Shown piece by piece: positions 10,964-21,570 of a stretch of DNA of 64,000 nucleotides. This DNA is from Pegoplata infirma. Lineage: Eukaryota > Arthropoda > Insecta > Diptera > Anthomyiidae. Below the pieces are notes generated by a model that saw nothing but the letters and a program-made list of their open reading frames with translations, was not told the origin of the DNA and ran no database searches. The stretch spans positions 13,383,716 to 13,447,715 of the forward strand of contig OY992537.1 of the NCBI GenBank assembly GCA_963921195.1, read 5' to 3'. The number at the start of each line of letters is the position of its first letter. The first letter of the stretch is position 1. A program made the position numbers and the translations under genes.

Positions 10964-11800
10964 TTATTCATATTTTTAGTTTTTGATAAGTTTTTTTTCC
11001 AAGTACAGTATCATCATATTCGTTTTTGCCGTCCAACATTTCTAAAGTTTTATTATTCAACTCATTTGTAAAAAGGACATTCGTGGTATTTGCATATGTT
11101 CTCTTAAATTTACTAATATTTCACTTCCACTTTTTTTTTCATACTATATCCTTTATCCTTTATACGTTAAAGAATTTTTACTAACAAGAATTTCATATTC
11201 AAATAGTGTCACCTAAAAATGTATACAAATACTCATGTACGTTGTTGGATGGTGCTTGTTATCCCTAAAAAATAAATATGAGTTTTTGAAAAAAAAGGAA
11301 TCCCCTGGCAACATTTCTTCCTGTTAAAAATGTTAAATTTCAACCTTTAGGCTGTTTCAGTGTTTATTTTTTTTTTTTTAATTTCTTATTTTGTGGATTT
11401 ATTACTTATTTTAACCAACAAAAAAAAAAATTATAAAAAGGTCCTTCATTTGACATTTTTTTTTTTGCATTTTCTTTTGGTCGTGTTAGTAAAATAAATT
11501 GAATTTTTTTGAATTGACATTCAAAACACAAACATACCAAAATAAGAAATATGTTTGGGAAAAATACTTTCATTTTATATTTGGAAGAAGGAGAAATTTT
11601 TTTTTTTTTGAAGAAAATTTTTTTTTATTACATTCTTTAATACAGTAAAAGATTTTTTTAAATTTTTTATTCTTTTAAAACTGTGAAATTATAACCAAAT
11701 ATAATTTCACACATAATCTTAATTTTCTCAACTTTTAATTTTCCCAAAAGTCGTGAACATATATTGTTCTACTATGTTGTGGGGACTAATATCATAGTGA
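10964..11800. other. AT-rich non-coding DNA
   Basis: Long A and T tracts, no recognised element or gene. Confidence 0.4.
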
Positions 11801-11809
11801 TACAAAATC

Positions 11810-12065
11810 GATCTTTCCGAATCGGGATGGAAAGAATCGCGAAAAATAAATCAATGTGCACCGTTGCGTATGATTGTTATTTAAAGGAAATTACAACATT
11901 AAGTATACGCCCTATATAGTTTTCAAGAAATTTTTATTTTAATTATAGGCGTATTTTGTTGGCATAATTATTAATGTTCTACCATACAAAGTTCACGTCA
12001 GTGTTAACGCACAAAATTCTAGAAGTTAAATATTAACTTTCATACATTGTGAATGTTTTCGCTTG
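11810..12065 (+). repeat. Dispersed repeat, family E, copy 2
   Basis: It is an inverted counterpart of 4500-4800, sharing GCACCGTTGCGTATGAT, TATATAGTTTTCAAG and a CTTC/GAAG-TCTAGA block. Non-coding. Confidence 0.5.
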
Positions 12066-12205
12066 ATTATTTCGTTTGAAATCTAGCGCTGAACCAAAAA
12101 AAGCTTTGAGGCTTTTGTTATGGAATATGTCAACTTTAATTTGCTTTTGGTTTCATCCCATTTCGATTATGGTTGTTGCACTGAGTAATTGGTTTGTTTA
12201 CATTT

Positions 12206-12690
12206 TCTCAATTTTAATTGTGATTTTCTGAATTTCAATTGTGATTTTCTGGATTTCAATTGTGCTTTTCTGAATTTTAATTGTGCTTTTCTGAATTTCA
12301 ATTGGGCCTTTCTAAATTTTAATTGGGCTTTTCTGAATTTACTATTGGGCTTTTCTGAATTTCAATTGAGTTTTTTTTTTTTTAATTTAAATTGTGCTTT
12401 TCTGAATTTCAATTGGGCTTTTCTAAATTTTAATTGGGCTTTTCTGAATTTTAATTAGGCTTTTCTGATTTTACAATTGGGCTTTTCTGAATTTCAATTG
12501 AGTTTGTTTTTTAATTTCAATTGTGATTTCTGAATTTTAATTGAACTTTTCTGAAATTTAATTGTGATTTCTGAAGTTTTTATTGGGCTATTCTGAATTT
12601 CAATTGGGATTTCTGAATTTCAATTGGGATTTCTGAATTTCAATTGTGATTTCTTAATTACAATAGGTATTTTTTGTATTTCAATTGGAA
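12206..12690. repeat. 21-bp degenerate minisatellite
   Basis: About 23 head-to-tail units of roughly 21 bp follow the pattern TTTCTGAATTTCAATTGGGC, with T/G, C/T and occasional deletion variants. A T-run interrupts the array at about 12368. Because the period is a multiple of three, one frame stays open as a heptad Phe-Leu-Asn-Phe-Asn-(Cys/Trp)-Ala for 89 codons; this looks like a by-product and not a gene. Confidence 0.8.
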
Positions 12691-12749
12691 AAGGTGTAGA
12701 TCTAAAAACTATGTAGTAAAAATTTTAGTCTAATCAGATTAAATTAATC

Positions 12750-13177
12750 CGTGATATCACTTGAAATTTTCAAAAAATGGGGGCTTTTCCTACGGTCAAG
12801 AAATTAAAAAAAATTAAATTTTTCTTTCTTGACCCCCTCATAGAGTTTAGAACAAACTTTTATTTAAAATTAATTTGAGCCGATAATTTTAACCCTTCGA
12901 TCAAAATGTTGGTTTTTTAAAAAAATGTTCACCAAAACTCCAAACTTTGTTCAAATGGGTTAAATGTGCGGCTTGGGTTCAAATTAAGTTTAAATAAAAA
13001 ATTGTTTCAATCTCTATGAAATTGTTAATGGAAATTTTTTTAAAAAAGTTCTTGAATTTTTTGAAAAAACTCAAATAGCAATATCTCGAAAACCGCTTAA
13101 CCGGTTTCAGAATTGTTTTTAATATTTGTATTCAGAATTCCTAAATTAATAAAAAAAATAATGTATCGCTAGATATT
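12750..13177. repeat. Dispersed repeat, family C, copy 1
   Basis: Non-coding text is shared with 14820-15060 and with the two halves of a copy at 18955-20190: CGATCAAA..TT-GGTTTTTT, TGTTCACCAAAA, GGGTTCAAATTAAGTTTAAAT, TCAAGCTCTATGA-like text, and a terminal CAATATCTCGAAAACCG phrase. It ends next to a family A copy. Confidence 0.5.
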
Positions 13178-13363
13178 TATTATACCCTCCACTTACAAGG
13201 AAGGTAACTCATAGCTTACACTCCGATTGTCCTGCACTTTTAATATGGAACAAAATCTAAGATTTACCGTTTTTTTTCTTATCGGCTATCGTGAAGGTTA
13301 AAAGGGGGGGGGGGGGGGATGGGAGAATTTTTTGTCGTTTTATATATTTTTTTGTATTTGCTA

Positions 13364-14240
13364 CACTCAAAATAATACAGGAGTAGATTTACTATTTTTT
13401 TTTGCTAATGCTGGTTAGCTAACTTTTAGCAAATTTTTAGTTGAGATTATCATGTTAGCAAAAATATCTTGTAAACTTCATTTAGCGCATTACCAATTTT
13501 AAACAAAATTTGAACTAATTTTTTTTGCTAGATTTAAAATTGAGTTGACTAAATTTTTACAAGCTTTTTTGCTAATATTAGCAAAATAAATTGTAAATTT
13601 TTTTTTTTATTTTCAGAAAACTTAAAATGGCGCTATCTCAGAAACTAAGCCAGATAGAGCAAAATAGAGGCCATTTTTGGTTCTCGGGCTCTCTTCATAG
13701 TATCGTCAGCCATCTTCACATGTGTGGACCCTAATGGGCCCTAACCTTGGATCCAAAAAAGCTAGCATTCCCGAAAATTCGCTCATATCTCGGTAAATAT
13801 TTTCCGACACAACACAAAGTCCAAAAGCATTTTTGTAGCTCTCAACACGTAGAACAAGACCGCAAAATAATCAAAAACTCTCCGAGTAATATTTTTGAAG
13901 TTGTCGAGTTTTTTAATTCTCAAGACCCCAGTGGTCCCCTATAATCACGTATCTCAAAAACTAAGCAAGGTAGAGCGAAACGGACACAAATTTTAGATCA
14001 AAAATTATGACGATTTTTAAGAAAAGAAACCCAGCTAGGTCTGCGCCCGTCGGGGTCTGGACATATCGGGTCCGAACCCTCAGATGTGTATGAACTAAGT
14101 TAAAAAAAAAAATTAGTTAACTAATTATTGGCAAAACATTTTTGCTAACTTTAGCAACAAAATTGTGGGTTCAAAATCAGCAAATTTTCTTGTAGGTTTA
14201 CAAGCTTTTTTTGCTAACATTACAGTTTTTTTTTTGAGTG
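13364..14240. mobile_element. CACTC-ended MITE with internal insertion
   Basis: The termini CACTCAAAATAAT... and ...TTTTTGAGTG are flanked on both sides by TA. The outer parts are TTAGCAAA/TTTGCTAA-rich inverted arms. A GC-richer block (about 13615-14095) sits in the middle and contains a diverged duplication: ATCTCAGAAACTAAGCCAG and ATCTCAAAAACTAAGCAAGG, each followed by TAGAGC(A/G)AAA. The outer host sequence rejoins across the TA as ...GTATTTGCTACCTCCTATTTTACG, matching uninterrupted sequence near 21244. Confidence 0.7.
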
Positions 14241-14242
14241 TA

Positions 14243-14550
14243 CCTCCTATTTTACGAAATTCCTAGTAATTTTGCAAGCTTTTAACTATTGATTTTGTAA
14301 TTTTACAAGCTTTTTACCAATAAAATTTTAAATTTACTGTTTTTTGGCGCAATTAAAATTACAAGGAATTCTCGTGAATTTATTCAATTTTTTTTTGTAA
14401 AATTATCTTGAAAATTTGTAAAATTACAAAAAAAAAAATGTAAATTTCGATCCAAATTTGTTTGTTAAAAAACAAGGAATACTGTCAAATATTAGTAAAA
14501 TGGGATTTCGAGACTTTTCCTAGTAATTTGAAAAAATTTTTTTTTTGTGT
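14243..14550. repeat. Dispersed repeat, family F, copy 1 (CTTGTAA-rich)
   Basis: The text ACCTCCTATTT...ATTCCTAGT(A/T)ATTTTGCAAG...TTTTACAAGCTTTTTACCAAT is shared with 21190-21570. It is rich in TTGTAATTTTACAAG near-palindromes. Non-coding. Confidence 0.5.
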
Positions 14551-14819
14551 ACATTCAACATAACCTACAAATACAAATGGCTTAAATTCGGCTGCTGGTT
14601 GATACATGTGAACAGAATTGATAACCAAATGGTATTTAAACAAGTACAAATATATTTGTTTTACAAAAAAAAAAAATCGCCGAATTGTTTTTTTTACCAA
14701 AAAATTTGTTCGTGGATTTTTTTTTCTCAAAAAATTTTTTTTTGGCAAATAATTTTTTTTTACATTGTGGAGGGTATCAATACATTCGGCAAGGTCGAAT
14801 TTAACTTTTATACTGTTTA

Positions 14820-15060
14820 TTTATTAATATTTATTTTGTAATTTTTAAAAAATTTCAAATTTTTGGAGGAAAAAATAACCGGATTTGGCTCAAATTAAAT
14901 TTATAAAAAGGTCAAGGGAAAGATTTTTTTTTTAATTTTTTTTATTTTTAAATCTTGATCGAAGGAAAAACCCGTTATTATTGCAAAATTTAAAATAGCG
15001 ATATCTCGAAAACCGTTAGACCGATTTAATTTTTTTTATTTATTATTGTGTTCAAAAATT
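14820..15060. repeat. Dispersed repeat, family C, copy 2
   Basis: It shares GATTTGGCTCAAATTAAATTTA, a TCTTGATCGAAGG block and AATAGCGATATCTCGAAAACCG with the other family C copies. Non-coding. Confidence 0.45.
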
Positions 15061-15402
15061 TTTTTTGAGTGTAAAACTTTTTTGAATGTAAAATTTTTTT
15101 TGAGTTTATTTTAATAAGAAATGCTTTATTTTGAGTCAAATCTTTTTTTAGTAATTTTTGTGTAAAAAATTTTTACAACATTTTTTTTTTTTTAATATAA
15201 AATTTTTTTGTGAATTTTTTTTAATGTGAAAATGTTTTTGGGTGATAAAAGTACTTTGTATAATATTTTTGTTGTTTAAAAATGTTTCAAGCTTTTTTTC
15301 TGTTTTATCAACGTTAAATTTAAGGTGAATTTAATCTGAAAGTCACGGTTTTGCCCATAACTTTTGAATCACTGGACCGATTTTACTGAAATTGAATACA
15401 AA

Positions 15403-16663
15403 CTACACCATTTACAGATGTAATCGAAGATTCTATTTGTAATTCGAAGATTCCATTTGTAATTCGAAGATTCCATTTGTAATTCGAATACTCCAATTGT
15501 AATTCGAAGATTCCATTTGTAATTCGAAGATTCCAATTGTAATTCGTAAAAGATCAATTGTAATTCGTAAAAGATCAATTGAAATTCTTAAAAGATCAAT
15601 TGTAATTCGTAAAAGATCAATTGTAATTCGAAAAAGATCAATTGTAATTCGTAAAAGATCAATTGTAATTCGAAGATTCCATTTGTTATTCGTAAAAGAT
15701 CAATTGTAATTCGTAAAAGATCAATTGTAATTCGAAAAATATCAATTGTAATTCGAAAAAGATCAATTGTAATTCGTAAAAGATCAATTGTAATTCGTAA
15801 AAGATCAATTGTAATTCGTAAAAGATCAATTGTAATTCGAAAAAGATCAATTGTAATTCGTAAAAGATCAATTGTAATTCGAAAAAGATCAATTGTAATT
15901 CGTAAAAGATCAATTGTAATTCAAAAAAGATCAATTGTAATTCGTAAAAGATCAATTGTAATTCGTAAAAGATCAATTGCAATTCGAAGATTCCAATTGT
16001 AATTCGTAAATTATCAATGTAAATTCAGTTGATGTTTTCGAATTACAATTGGAATCTTCAAATTACAATTGATCTTTTACGAATTACAATTGATCTTTTA
16101 CGAATTACAATTGATCTTTTTCGAATTACAATTGATCTTTTACGAATTACAATTGATCTTTTTCGAATTACAATTGATCTTTTACGAATTACAATTGATT
16201 TTTTTCGAATTACAATTGATCTTTTACGAATTACAATTGATCTTTTACGAATTACAATTGATCTTTTACGAATTACAATTGATCTTTTTCGAATTACAAT
16301 TGATGTTTTTCGAATAACAATTGATCTTTTACGAATTACAATTGATCTTTTATGAATTACAATTGATCTTTTCGAATTACAATTGATCTTTTACGAATTA
16401 CAATTGATCTTTTTCGAATTAAAATTGATCTTTTTCGAATTACAATTGATCTTTTACGAATTACAATTGATCTTTTACGAATTACAACTGGAGTATTCGA
16501 ATTACAATTGGAATCTTCGAATTACAATTGGAGTATTCGAATTACAAATGGAATCTTCGAATTACAAATGGAATCTTCGAATTACAAATATAATCTTCGA
16601 ATTACAAATAGAATCTTCGAATTACAATTGATCTTTTTCGAATTACATCTGTAAATGGTGTAG
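15403..16663. repeat. Giant inverted 20/21-bp minisatellite
   Basis: The left half (about 15421-16010) is a head-to-tail array of AATTCGTAAAAGATCAATTGT units with variants CGAAAAAGATC and the 20-bp CGAAGATTCCATTTGT. The right half (about 16036-16650) is the same array in the opposite orientation. The two halves mirror each other in variant order: outermost units are the GATTCCATTTG type with a GAATACTCC variant, and inner units are the AAAAGATC type. The outside is bounded by CTACACCATTTACAGATGTAA and its complement. The transcript would be a hairpin of roughly 600-bp arms. Both strands carry long open frames (repeats of ELQLIFY or RITIDLL) that are period artefacts. Confidence 0.9.
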
Positions 16664-16817
16664 ACCAAGAAAATGACAAATATATGTGCCAAGCTTTAAA
16701 AGCCTCAGTAAAGTATTTCAAAAGTTAGCGTGTTTTCAACAGACGGACAGATGGACACACGGATGGACGGAAATTGCTGGATCGACTTAAAATCGATCAA
16801 GGATCTCGAATATATAT

Positions 16818-17054
16818 GAAGGGCATACTGCAAAAACTTGATAAGCAACATTTTAATTTTTGGTGTTTTTCGGCTTCTACTGATGTTCCATTGACAGATT
16901 TTTTTGCAGAAGTCTTGCTTAAACCTTTCGTACATGTATCTTGACAATATAAAAGCTCTGCAAAAGTTTTATTTCTACGTTATTTCAAAAGCTTTAAGGC
17001 AAAAACCATCATAAAACAAAATGTTGCTAATCGAGTTTTTACAATAATCCCTTC
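16818..17054. mobile_element. 237-bp MITE with GAAGGG termini
   Basis: The terminal inverted repeats of about 25 bp start GAAGGGCATACTGCAAAAAC and GAAGGGATTATTGTAAAAAC (read inward). The flanks are ATATAT on both sides. Removing the element restores the standard family A phrase AATATATATACTTTATGGGG, so the boundaries are well defined. Confidence 0.7.
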
Positions 17055-17154
17055 ATATATACTTTATGGGGTCCCATACCAATATTTCAAGGTATTACAA
17101 ACGGATTGGCAAACTTATATAAAACCTCTATCACCAGAATGGAGGGTATCAAAA

Positions 17155-18950
17155 AAAAATATGAAAAAAATTTATGAGAAAACAGAATATCAAGGAAAAA
17201 AATGTAAAAAAAAAAATTGGGATCAAAAAAAAATTTTGGATGAAAAAGATGTAGATGAAGAAAAAAGTTGTTCCTGATTTTTTTTAACATTATATTTTTT
17301 TGACTGTACCAGGTATTTTGTACAATTATTAATATAAATAATTTTCTCTAAATAATTTTTGCTTTAATATTAATCTAGTACCACAGAAGCTTTTATTAAT
17401 ATTAAAAACCATGACAGACAAAACATAAAACTGACAGCTGTCTTATATTTCACACGACAAAACAAAAACTGAATTCAAACATAGACTTGACACATCATGA
17501 ACCACATTCAACTCAAAAACAACCGAAGGAAACAAAAATCATGAACACAGAAAAGCTAAAAAAAGGTATTTGTTTTAACATTATTACCTTTAACATTTGG
17601 AAATGATTTTGCACTTTGAAAACTTTATAAATATTTAATGAAAAGTGAAATTGTTTTGGCAAAAAAAAAAAACAGAAAACTTTATTCCGGCAAAAAAACA
17701 AAAGAAACGAAAAAACCTTTAACAAAATGGTTAGAAGAGCAGGCAGCCCTTGTCACTTGTCACATTTTGAGAAACAGCTAAAATATAAAAATTTAATATT
17801 AAAAAACAAAATACTATTTTATCTTTTCTAGTAAAAGTTTAATATTAATTTATTTTTATAACATCCCAATACTTATAAAAAATTTTTATGGTTTTTGATT
17901 ATATCACATTAACTTTTTGGTATTATATTTATGCATGTATTCCAATATTAATGAATGAAACATTTTTACTAAATCATCATAAAATGCCATAAATTTATTT
18001 ATTATCTACAAAAAAAAAATTTACGAGTAAAATTATACAAAACAGAACATTTCATCAACACCATCATATCATATCCATCATAATGTTTGCTGATGTTGAA
18101 AAAAAAAAATCCATAGAAATAGATATGATAGATACAAAAAGTTTATCACCTCATAAAATTGAAAATTTCTTTTGGTTTTAACATGCACTTTCGTAATGTT
18201 TTTAAACATTTAAGATAAATTTCTATGGTTGTAATATTATGCAGCCACTAAGAATGACTTGTTTCATTAAAATGAAAACTTCCTCAAACCACTCCTCCTC
18301 TTTCTACCCTCTCTCACCACTATCATTTAGATTATTTTGTATTTTGCCTCAAGTTTATGTGGCATTTGGTCTAGTCGTTGGAGTGACAATCTTCTGAGGA
18401 AGCAACATTTAACTACTTCTGTTAAGACAACCATACGTCTGCAGTCGTAAAGAGCTTTTTTCTTAATGAAATTTTACTTTTTAATAAATGTCATTAAACG
18501 TCAAGCTCTCAAGTGCAAGTGAATTTAATTTTAAGTTAAGAACCATAGAAAATACAAAAAAAAATACATAATAAAACCAGAAACATTAAAAATAGTAGGT
18601 TAAAAAAAGATATTTGCTTGAATTGCTTCTGTTTGAATTTAATTTTTAGAGTGGCTTTCGTGGTGGTGGTAGTGATGGCGGTTGTAAAATTGTTAATTAA
18701 ATAGCTGAGAAAAAAAAATAACGAATTTAATCTTTTGGATTTAAAAAAAATTATCGATTTTATTTACTTAAATACATGAATTATTTTAATTAAATAGTTG
18801 AAATAGTTTTTTTTCAAATATCAACGGTTTTATTAATATAATCTCTAGTACATATTAGAGTGACATTTTTTCTTCAACTTTTGATTTTCCCAAGTATCCG
18901 TGCAAATTCTTAATTCTGCTACACCTAAAAGAAGCTTTTATTTTATTATT
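17155..18950. other. AT-rich non-coding DNA
   Basis: No gene or strong repeat seen. A short GGTGGTGGTAGTGATGGCGG run near 18660 lacks splice sites in a consistent frame. GC content rises slightly near 18280-18430 without an interpretable frame. Confidence 0.4.
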
Positions 18951-19189
18951 GATGCCAAACGGCGATCAAAGTTTAAGATTTTTGAAAAATTTTACAAAAA
19001 AAATTATAAAAAAAATTAAAAAAAAAAAAATTTTGAAAAAAATTAAAAAAATATGTCTTGCATCACATCATATTTATAAGTTTTGTTGTCGAATATCAAA
19101 AAATTTTTAAAATTAGTCGAACGGTTTTCGAGATATCGCTATTTGAAATTTGCAAAAATTAAATTTTTTCCCACGGTCAAGATATTAAA

Positions 19190-19727
19190 AACAAGTGAGA
19201 GTGTTAAATTCGGCTGTGCCGAATCTTTTATACCCTCCAAAATTAAAAAAAATAAAAAAAAAATTGTCAGGGCGTTTGTTTTGGGGGAGGGAGGGTGATG
19301 GGGGTCAGTGAAGGACATTGAGAGCACCTTCCCATCCCGATAAATATAACAAATGTTTCATTTATTTAACAAAAATACAAAAAAACATGTAAAAAAAGTG
19401 TAATTTTTTCAGAGGTTGGTGCAGTTCTTCAAGGGTACCTTTTTTCCCCCTGAGCCGATTTTGCCCATTTACGAACTTAACCTGCCTAGGACCATAAGAC
19501 ATATTCATGTCAAATTGCAGGAGGCTAGCTCTTTGTTTTTGGACTGTATCGTGGCATCTACAGACGGACGGACGGATGGACGGACGGACGGACATTCACA
19601 GAATGTCTTAGAATCGATCATGGATCAATAATATATAAACTTTATGGGGTCCCCAACCGATATTTCGATGCGTTACAAACGGCATGAGAAAGTGAGTATA
19701 CCCCCATACTGTGGTTGGAGGGTATAA
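19190..19727 (+). mobile_element. Family A dispersed repeat, copy 4 (short subtype)
   Basis: It starts ACAAGTGAGAGTGTTAAATTCGG, with CTGTGCCGAATCTTTTATACCC. A (GGAC)n tract lies at about 19562-19590, then GTCTTAGAATCGATCATGGATC, AACTTTATGGGGTCC, and the end CTGTGGTTGGAGGGTATAA. It differs from the main subtype in its ends (GTGAGAGTG, CCCCCATACTG). Apparently complete and uninterrupted, about 540 bp. Confidence 0.7.
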
Positions 19728-19901
19728 AAAATTCTCCAAATATTTTACAAACTTTCATTTAAAATAAATTTTACCTAAATTCCATCATTTTACCCCGTGG
19801 CGATCAAATTTTGGTTTTTTTAAAATGTTCACCAAAAACTAGATTAAAATGTTTCGATTTGGGTCAAATAAAGTTTAAATGAAAGTTTGTCTCAAGCTCT
19901 A

Positions 19902-20129
19902 CACCCAATAAAAACGTGGGTATTCAATACTAAAAATTTAACAAAATTTTAGTCTAAAAGTACATAGTGCAGGAATTGGTAACCAATACTAAATTTTTTG
20001 CTAATATTATTCAAAACCAGTAAAAAAACCTTATTTTAGTACTTTAAATATACTTAAATTAGTAACTAATTAGTAGATTTTGGTACAAAATCACTTACTA
20101 AACCTTTTACTGTAGAATTATTTTGAGTG
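19902..20129. mobile_element. 228-bp CACTC-type MITE
   Basis: The termini CACCCAATAAAAACG and ...ATTATTTTGAGTG are flanked by TA on both sides. The inside shows the AAAATTTTTGCTAAT / TTAGTAAC-type text typical of this MITE group. It is inserted in a family C repeat. Confidence 0.65.
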
Positions 20130-20269
20130 TATGAAATAGTCAATGGAAAACCATTATGAGATTTTTTTTTTTTAATTTCTTGAGCGTACACTCAAAATAA
20201 ATTTTCTGTCCAATCAGCAGAAAAATCATCATATCTGATATATTATGTTTGTATAAAGTTATGAATTGC

Positions 20270-20451
20270 TGTATATGTTTATTTTTACTCGGGTCACGAA
20301 AAAAAATGGATCACTTACGCAAAAATTTGGCTCACTCACTAATCACTAACGCAGATTTTTTTTGTCAACTCACAATAACGTGATTCAAATGAAAAATCAT
20401 TTCGCGTGATTCACGTGAATCACACAAATCACGTCACCAGCACCATCTCTA
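20270..20451 (-). mobile_element. ACTCAC/CACGTGA-rich hAT-type fragment
   Basis: It ends ...CACCAGCACCATCTCTA, the complement of TAGAGATGG, a terminus also seen at 43139 and 49709 and typical of hAT elements. The body consists of TCACTCACTAATCACTAAC, CGTGATTCACGTGAATCAC and related CAC/GTG-rich text. The other end is not recognisable. Confidence 0.45.
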
Positions 20452-20514
20452 CTTTGAACTTCTAGCATAGAAATGTTTCATTTCTTATACAAAAAACAAC
20501 CAAAAAAATAAAAA

Positions 20515-21173
20515 ACAAGTAGAAAAGTTAAATTCGTAGAATACCCTCCAAAATGTCCTTTGTAAAGGACAGTCAATTTTCTAATGTGAAAAAATTAACA
20601 ATTTTATTTTGAGTAAAAAACTTTTATTTTGTTATTTTTGTAAAAAAAAAAGAAAAATTACTATTTTTTTTTTGAGTGTAAACTTTTTTTTCGAGCGTAA
20701 ATTTTTTTTTGGGTAAAAATATTTTTGAGTGAAAAAAATACTTTGTAAAGTAATTTTGTGGCTTTCGAATGTTTTTAAAGCTCGATTTTTTGAACACATG
20801 AATTTAAGGTGAAACCAATCTGAAATTCACAGTTTTGCTAATAACTTTTGAACCACTGGTCCAGATTTGGCTGAAATCTAATACGAATCAGACCAAGGAA
20901 ACGAAATATATATGTCAAGCTTCAGCATCCTCATAATTGTCCTTCGACACTTAGCTTGTTTTTTATCTTGTAAATTCGGGAAAACCCATTGCCGAAATTC
21001 ACTCTCTTGCCTATAACTTTATATGTCAACGCCAAACTTCAGAAGCCTCTGTAAAGTCTTCGATCAAGGATCAAAAATTTACATACTTTATGGGATCCTA
21101 GACCAATATTTCGAGTTACAAACGGGATGACACACTTATATATACCACTATATATCACTAGAGTGGAGGGTAT
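20515..21173 (+). mobile_element. Family A dispersed repeat, copy 5
   Basis: It starts ACAAGTAGAAAAGTTAAATTCG and ATACCCTCCAAAATG, has GAGTGTAAA-T-run tandem units, AACTTTTGAACCACTGGTCC, TATATGTCAAGCTTCAGC and ACTTTATGGGATCCTAGACC, and ends CACTAGAGTGGAGGGTATTT. The (GACG)n core is missing, indicating an internal deletion. Confidence 0.7.
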
Positions 21174-21189
21174 TTAAGTTGAGGTTTCA

Positions 21190-21570
21190 TTCTCTCAAAA
21201 AAAACACCTTGTAAAACGACAAGAAAAATTTGTAACTTTTTTTTGTCTACCTCCTATTTGATGAGAATTCCTAGTTATTTTGCAAGATTTTGAACAATTA
21301 TTTTGTAATTTTACAAGTTTTTTACCAATTAAATTGTAAATTTACAATTTTTTGGAGGAGAAAAAACTTACAAGGAGGTTTCGTGATTTTACTTAAGTTT
21401 TTGCTACCTTAGTAGCAAAAATTACGAGCATTTTTGTAATTTTACAAGCTTTTTAACTAGATTTTTTTTGTAAAAAAAAAAACTTGGAAACTTGTAAAAT
21501 TACAAAAAAGAATTGTTAAATTACACAAAAAAAAAATGTAAATTTCGATCGAAAATTTGACAAAGTTTTT
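21190..21570. repeat. Dispersed repeat, family F, copy 2
   Basis: It matches 14243-14550, including the uninterrupted junction TTTTGTCTACCTCCTATTTG that acts as an empty site for the MITE at 13364-14240. It has abundant TTTGTAATTTTACAAG text. Non-coding. Confidence 0.5.

Larger units (their letters stand above)
13178..14810 (-). mobile_element. Family A dispersed repeat, copy 2, interrupted
   Basis: The ends are recognisable: TATACCCTCCACTTACAAGG at the left, and GTGGAGGGTATCAATACATTCGG to TTCGAATTTAAC-type text at about 14766-14810. The interior is mostly replaced by other repeats: a 14-G homopolymer run around 13304-13317, a family F segment and the CACTC MITE at 13364-14240. The segment 14550-14810 (ACATTCAACATAACCTA...) matches copy 1, so both belong to the same subfamily. 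Confidence 0.65.
15061..17150 (+). mobile_element. Family A dispersed repeat, copy 3, with two insertions
   Basis: The copy runs in the forward sense: (TTTGAGTGTAAAA)n-like text, ATAACTTTTGAATCACTGGACCG at about 15358, GCCAAGCTTTAAAAGCCTC at about 16690, GACGGACAG...GGATCGACTTAAAATCGATC at about 16742-16800, TATATACTTTATGGGGTCCC at about 17057, and the end GAATGGAGGGTATC at about 17137-17150. It is interrupted by the palindromic minisatellite (15403-16663) and by a 237-bp MITE (16818-17054). Its 5' boundary is not clear. Confidence 0.65.
18955..20190. repeat. Dispersed repeat, family C, copy 3, split by two insertions
   Basis: The left part (18955-19189) has ACGGCGATCAAAGTTT and the complement of the ATCTCGAAAACCG phrase. 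The right part (19735-19901 and 20130-20190) has GGCGATCAAATTTTGG, GTTCACCAAAAACTAG and GGGTCAAATAAAGTTTAAAT. It is interrupted by a family A copy (19190-19727) and a CACTC/CACCC MITE (19902-20129). Non-coding. Confidence 0.5.

Noticed and set aside
12189..12458. 89-codon FLNFNCA heptad frame
   Set aside because: Period artefact of the 21-bp minisatellite.
13304..13317. Poly-G run as a functional G-tract
   Set aside because: Single homopolymer of 14 G, most simply slippage; not enough runs for a G-quadruplex array.
16029..16355. Long open frames in the inverted minisatellite (RITIDLL and ELQLIFY heptads)
   Set aside because: A 21-bp period keeps several frames open on both strands; 20-bp variants break them. 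No start context or homologue.
18650..18690. Gly-rich exon candidate (GGTGGTGGTAGTGATGG)
   Set aside because: Frame is short, there is no paired acceptor/donor, and stops follow immediately.
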